From Tritrichomonas foetus (Eukaryota > Parabasalia > Tritrichomonadida > Tritrichomonadidae): DNA of 64,000 bases. The notes below the pieces were generated by a model. The model saw only the letters and a list, made by a program, of their open reading frames with translations, was not told the origin of the DNA and did no database searches. The stretch lies in the NCBI GenBank assembly GCA_001839685.1, contig MLAK01001382.1:15727-79726 (forward strand), given 5' to 3'. This document shows positions 59,902 through 64,000 of this stretch, piece after piece. Made by a program: the position numbers and the translations under genes. The first letter of the stretch is position 1. Each line of letters starts with the position of its first letter.

Positions 59902-62067
59902 CTATAAAAGTCCATATCGTTGAAAGAAGGCAGAAGGATCAGGATCGCGTCCCATGAAGTCTCTAAAAAGTTCATCAGGTGGTTTCATATCTCCCTGGCT
60001 GATGATCTTCTCACGAATTTCTCGTCCAAGTTTTGGATTCATGACTCCTTCTTGGTTAAAACGCGCGAAAACATCAGCTTCAAGAACTTCAGCCCATTTA
60101 TAACTATAATAATCAGCAGAATAACCAACAGGCGATGCAAAAAGATGTCTTGAATTGTAAATCAAACTTGGTGATCGAATTTTACTTGATTTGGGATCTC
60201 GATATTCAGATAATAAAAGATCATCAATTTCATCAATATCGTGAATTTGAGAATACTTCTCAAAATGATGATGAAGTTCCATATCAACTTTACTAATTCG
60301 TAATTGCCCCATTAATAAACTTGCAGAATGAAAGTTTCTTGCTGCAATCATTTTATTAAAAAGTTCATCAGGGATTCTTTCACCAGTTTCATAATGATGA
60401 GCAAAAAGGTCAAGACTTTCTCTATTCCATGTCCAATTCTCTAAAAACCTTGAAGGAAATTCAACAAAATCACGTAAAACATGTGTTCCTGCAAGTGATC
60501 TTATTGGTGATTTACTTAAAAGGAAGTGACATAAATGACCAAACTCATGAAAAATTGTTTGTGCTTCTCTTCGGGTTAACAAAGCAGGTTTCCCGGAAGT
60601 ACTTTTGGCTAAATTTCCATTCAGTGTTGCAATATTTCTTGGTAAATTTGTTGACATTGAAACAAGTTGTTTTTCCCATGCACCCGATCTTTTATCTTCA
60701 CGTGGATGCCAATCAGCATAAAATGCACCAAGTAATTCTTTGGTATCTTTATCATAAACTTCATAATACTTTACATCTTTATGCCAAACTTCAATTGCAT
60801 CTTCTTGAATTTCTTCCGTTTTATTTTCACGATAGAAAGTTTCTTTTTCTACAACATTAATTCCATAAATAGTTGCAGTCACTTGAAAAACTCCTTTCAT
60901 TACATTTTCAACTGAAAAATATGGGCGTAAAACTTCATCATCAAAATCATATTTCTCTTTCCTTAACAATTCTGAATAATAAGCTCTTTCCCAAGGCATT
61001 ACTTCACATTCTTCACAATTCTTATTTTCATCATTATTTTTATTTTCATTCAGGTCTTGATTTTCGGTGGTATTTATTAGTTTTGCCTTATATTTTCGAA
61101 TTGTTTCATTTTCTTCCAAATACTTTTGGAAACACATGTCGCGCAAATCATCAACAAATTTAAGAGCTTTATCACCATTTTTCATCATTCTTATTTCAGT
61201 CATATAATCAGCAAAAGATTTATAACCAAGAATTTTGGCTTTTCTGTCTCTTAATTCAAGAATTTTATGAACATTTTCAGTATTATCAAACTCACCTTTA
61301 AATCCGATTGAACAAGTTCCTTCCCACATTTTCTTCCGAATTTCTTCATTTTTCGCATATTTCATAACCAAACTTGAAAGTGGAGCTTCAAGTGTGAATC
61401 TATAACGTTCACCATTAGTTTTCTCTGTTAACATTGAAATAGCAGTTTCTGGGAGACTTTCAAGTAAATGCTCTTCTCCTTTTTCAACAAAGAATTCAAA
61501 ATTAACTCTAGAATCGAGTTGATTTTTCTTATATTTATCAGTGACTTCAGCTAATTCTTTAGTTATTGCTGATATTTCTTCTTTTCCTTTCTCGTCTAAA
61601 TCAGCACCATGTCTTTTGAATCCACGAATTGTTTTTTCAATATATCTCAGCTTAACAGCATCTAGCTTGAATTTTTTTGGGTCACTTTTTACAATTTTTT
61701 CAGACTTTTGAAAAAGCTCCCACAATTTGGGATTCAAATCAACAGATGTTGAGAAATCAACATATTTTGGATTTAATATTTTAAAAGCAGATCTTTGTGA
61801 GGCTGAATCACGAACAGAATTTAAATGAGTGAAAAGTGCCCAAGCTTGACTTAATTCACTAAACATTTCATCATAAACTTGAAAAGTTGTCTCATAAGAT
61901 ATTTCATCATCAGAAATATTTACAAGCTCATCAATTTTCTTTTGGCACCGTTCTATTGCTAAAACGATGTCTATTTGTGCTTGCTCAGGAGTCAGCTCTG
62001 CCCATCTGAATTTAAGCGAAGGATCAAGAAAAGGATGATAATCTCCCATTTGTTTCACTTTAACCAT
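59902..62067 (-). CDS. M3-family metallo-oligopeptidase
   Basis: This 721-residue zinc peptidase cuts short peptides (thimet oligopeptidase/oligoendopeptidase type). The zinc motif is H507-E-F-G-H511; the third ligand is E536 in F-V-E-F-P-S, 29 residues after H507 as in the family, followed by L-E-N-W. The C-terminal substrate-binding segment G-Y-S-A-D-Y-Y-S-Y-K-W-A-E-V-L is intact. There is no signal or hydrogenosomal presequence, so it is probably cytosolic and finishes degradation of peptides from the proteasome or endocytosis. A charged Asn/Glu-rich insert (N-E-N-K-N-N-D-E-N-K-N near residue 345) is low-complexity. The length matches the family (about 680-720). Confidence 0.95.
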   Translation of the reverse strand: MVKVKQMGDYHPFLDPSLKFRWAELTPEQAQIDIVLAIERCQKKIDELVNISDDEISYETTFQVYDEMFSELSQAWALFTHLNSVRDSASQRSAFKILNPKYVDFSTSVDLNPKLWELFQKSEKIVKSDPKKFKLDAVKLRYIEKTIRGFKRHGADLDEKGKEEISAITKELAEVTDKYKKNQLDSRVNFEFFVEKGEEHLLESLPETAISMLTEKTNGERYRFTLEAPLSSLVMKYAKNEEIRKKMWEGTCSIGFKGEFDNTENVHKILELRDRKAKILGYKSFADYMTEIRMMKNGDKALKFVDDLRDMCFQKYLEENETIRKYKAKLINTTENQDLNENKNNDENKNCEECEVMPWERAYYSELLRKEKYDFDDEVLRPYFSVENVMKGVFQVTATIYGINVVEKETFYRENKTEEIQEDAIEVWHKDVKYYEVYDKDTKELLGAFYADWHPREDKRSGAWEKQLVSMSTNLPRNIATLNGNLAKSTSGKPALLTRREAQTIFHEFGHLCHFLLSKSPIRSLAGTHVLRDFVEFPSRFLENWTWNRESLDLFAHHYETGERIPDELFNKMIAARNFHSASLLMGQLRISKVDMELHHHFEKYSQIHDIDEIDDLLLSEYRDPKSSKIRSPSLIYNSRHLFASPVGYSADYYSYKWAEVLEADVFARFNQEGVMNPKLGREIREKIISQGDMKPPDELFRDFMGRDPDPSAFFQRYGLL

Positions 62068-62562
62068 ATGTTTGGCAAAATAAGGTTAATTTATGGCGGT
62101 TAAATAAATTCACTAACCCTTCTTGTAAAATTCTTTTTATTTTCTGATGAAAAATGGCCGGTTAATTACACATTCAAAACTCAACGCGTCGAAAAAAGTC
62201 GTAAGTGAAAGTGATTCTTCGAAAAATTAAATGATTTCATAATTAATTGGATATACTAGGCATCACTGTTACTGCCATGATTAAAAGAAATTATATCATT
62301 CCATCTTTACGAAATTCGGAAAATATCAAATAAAAATTGAAAAACAATAGAAGATTAAATCATTGTAAGCTACAATCATAATGTAGAATTTCACCTTATT
62401 CTAAGAAGAGTGTGCTTTGAAAGAATGCTTCAAAAAAAGATAAAATAAAATCATTTCTATGAAGTATTGAAATACGTGAAGTGTTAGTAAATATTCATTC
62501 ATAATGAATCAAAAGATTTTTAGTCAAAAAAATTGATTTGATTTTTCGAATTTTCATTGGTT
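62068..62562. other. Intergenic, no gene seen
   Basis: Spacer between the M3 peptidase start and the 3' end of the next minus-strand gene. AT-rich, with no repeats or folds of note. Confidence 0.55.
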
Positions 62563-63459
62563 TTAGAGATCCTGTGGCTTTTCGGGATTTTCATTTTCTT
62601 CCAAAGTGGAATCAATGGGCTTTTCCACATCACTTTTTACTTTAAGCTTCTTTGATGCGATTTTCAAAGCCTTAATGAAACTTTTGTCACTATTCTTTTC
62701 TTCTTTTTGGGCTAAATCTTTCTGTGTTTTATCAACCTTTTCTTCTTCAACTTTTACATTTTCTTCGTTGAGATTTTCTTCTGTTGGCTTTTCTTCTTTG
62801 GAATTTTCTTCTTTTTGATTTTTTGATTTTTTGAGTCTTTTCACTTCTTCTTTTTGGGTTTTATATCCTTTTTTGGCATTCAATTTGAGTATTTTAATAT
62901 GTTTTTTCTCGGTTGGTGAAAGAGAAATTAATTGTTCGGCTATCTGATCATATTCTTGAGAAAGCTGATTCAATTTTTCTTCATTGTTTTTTTCTGAGCC
63001 GATTTGCTTCTTAATCTTTCTTAATTTTTTCTTCAAATCTCTGACTTTTGGATTTTTCTGGGGTTTTCCTTGACGATGGCGTTCTTTGGCAAGACTGAGT
63101 GATTTTGCAAGGATGTTTTGGGTGTTTACCGTAACGTTTTGGCCAAAACAAAGTGAAACATTTTTGTCGGAAGCTCCTGAAAGGTACACCAATACGCATT
63201 TTTCAACATCAGGTGAATCATCAAAAATTAGACCGAATGTAATATTTGCATCGAGAATTTCTGTGAGATTTTGGCATGCTTCGTTAAATAATTTGAATAC
63301 ATCGTCGCTTCTGTCGTTCGTATTTGTTCGAAGTGAAATTAACAAATGGTTTTTGTCAAGTGAGTTACAGAATGTCTCGTATGATTCTTGTGTAAACTCA
63401 GTGATATTCACCAAGTCATTCTCTGAGAAACAGAGGCATAATAAGAAAGCGAAAAACAT
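62563..63459 (-). CDS. Secretory thioredoxin-fold-like protein with charged tail
   Basis: This 298-residue protein starts at the ATG at 63457-63459, where a signal peptide (M-F-F-A-F-L-L-C-L-C-F-S) begins; the upstream open frame starts with GTG. Residues about 15-120 have the layout of a protein-disulphide-isomerase/thioredoxin domain (N-I-T-E-F-T-Q-E-S-Y, then H-L-L-I-S-L-R, then F-G-L-I-F-D) but contain no C-x-x-C, so it cannot be an ordinary redox enzyme. Three N-x-S/T sites suggest glycosylation. The rest, from about residue 130, is highly charged Lys/Glu coiled coil ending K-P-Q-D-L. An ER-luminal binding or chaperone role is inference; the thioredoxin reading is moderate. Confidence 0.75.
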   Translation of the reverse strand: MFFAFLLCLCFSENDLVNITEFTQESYETFCNSLDKNHLLISLRTNTNDRSDDVFKLFNEACQNLTEILDANITFGLIFDDSPDVEKCVLVYLSGASDKNVSLCFGQNVTVNTQNILAKSLSLAKERHRQGKPQKNPKVRDLKKKLRKIKKQIGSEKNNEEKLNQLSQEYDQIAEQLISLSPTEKKHIKILKLNAKKGYKTQKEEVKRLKKSKNQKEENSKEEKPTEENLNEENVKVEEEKVDKTQKDLAQKEEKNSDKSFIKALKIASKKLKVKSDVEKPIDSTLEENENPEKPQDL

Positions 63460-63933
63460 TGAATAAGTAAGTGGTATGAATTGAACTTTTCTGTTGATAT
63501 TTGGTGTCAATTCAGAAATTTGTGAATCCAAATAATCGAAAACGATCACTTATCAATTTTTCCAATGTGCATTCAAAAGTCTCTAGAAATTGTGAAAAAT
63601 GGACACTCATATTTTTCATTTCGATATATCTTGTTACTTTATAAATATTTTGTTTTTTTACGAAGCGAATACTCACTTCAAATATATAAAAAAATTATTT
63701 TTCATTCCATATCTCACAACATAGTACACTTCGATTGAACAATAATAATCGGCATTTGAAAAGTTACTTTTATCACGAATTATTTATATATTCATGATGT
63801 TAAGTATAGAAAAACATAATAGGACTGAAATAATAATAATATAACAATTCTATTTTTATTTAAATTTATTTAATCAATTTATACATGATTTTATACATAA
63901 AAATACACAAATACATACATAATAATAATCATC
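63460..63933. other. Intergenic, AT-rich
   Basis: Spacer between two minus-strand genes. A T-C-A directly abuts the ATG at 63459 (TTATTCAATG), which may be an initiator with almost no leader. I see nothing else. Confidence 0.5.
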
Positions 63934-64000
63934 TTACTCATGTTGAATGAGTTTAAGTGTCGGTCTGCGACAATTTGTCAATGTTCCATCAGATGTTCTC
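63934..64000 (-). CDS. Probable 3' end of a gene running off the right edge
   Basis: A minus-strand frame open from the window edge ends at TAA (63934-63936) after about 22 codons, reading R-T-S-D-G-T-L-T-N-C-R-R-P-T-L-K-L-I-Q-H-E. Composition is coding-like and GC is higher than the flank. It is too short to identify. Confidence 0.35.
   Translation of the reverse strand, partial: RTSDGTLTNCRRPTLKLIQHE

Noticed and set aside
1..64000. tRNA, rRNA, CRISPR, bacterial-type promoters and terminators
   Set aside because: No cloverleaf with T-loop GTTCRANNC was seen in any spacer, no rRNA-like conserved blocks, no regularly spaced repeats, and the genome is eukaryotic.

Overview
The window is AT-rich nuclear DNA of an anaerobic flagellated protist, most likely a parabasalid (trichomonad), perhaps Tritrichomonas-like. 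The genus is inference. The signs are: long genes with no visible introns; a pyruvate:ferredoxin oxidoreductase with a short presequence ending in an R-N-F hydrogenosomal cleavage motif; a giant HYDIN-type flagellar protein; a chlamydial-Pmp-like surface protein; tandem papain-family peptidases; BEACH, ankyrin and ubiquitin-hydrolase-like giants; and short T-C-A initiator (Inr) motifs a few bases upstream of many ATGs. A few N bases near the left edge show this is a draft contig.

Layout. 1-795: 3' part of a secreted protein of unknown function (minus). 2006-5695: PFOR (minus). 6974-9865: pseudokinase-ankyrin protein whose frame breaks twice (plus). 10636-14913: Pmp-like beta-helix membrane protein (plus). 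15379-17650: two tandem cathepsin-L-like peptidases (plus). 17885-18520: small coiled-coil protein. 19501-20001: EF-hand protein ending in a CaaX box. 20581-21870: complete mariner transposon (transposase on minus) with 28-bp terminal inverted repeats and TA target duplication. 22503-24794: secreted amylase with an unusual extra N-terminal barrel-like domain (minus). 25428-33215: BEACH/WD40 giant (minus). 33784-34464: small membrane-anchored secretory protein (minus). 35020-36558: armadillo/importin-alpha-like protein (minus). 37634-47236: 3,200-residue HYDIN-like protein with an embedded adenylate-kinase-like domain (minus). 48648-50135 and 51415-52587: two active-looking Ser/Thr kinases (plus). 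53218-59724: 2,168-residue ubiquitin-hydrolase-fold protein lacking its catalytic Cys and His (plus). 59902-62067: M3 oligopeptidase (minus). 62563-63459: secreted thioredoxin-fold-like protein with a charged tail (minus). 63934-64000: probable 3' end of another minus-strand gene.

Genes appear individually promoted; there is no sign of operons. Functional themes are hydrogenosomal energy metabolism (PFOR), extracellular or lysosomal digestion and host/surface interaction (amylase, two cysteine peptidases, Pmp-like protein, M3 peptidase for cytosolic peptides), flagellar axoneme (HYDIN), membrane traffic (BEACH) and signalling (kinases, EF-hand, pseudokinase). No rRNA, tRNA or CRISPR array was recognised. 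The best leads are the catalytically dead ubiquitin-hydrolase scaffold, the two-domain amylase, the paired T-rich inserts at equivalent points of two ankyrin repeats, a 141-bp hairpin-forming element at 10099-10239, a relic copy of the HYDIN 5' end, and the Inr variants including near-leaderless starts.
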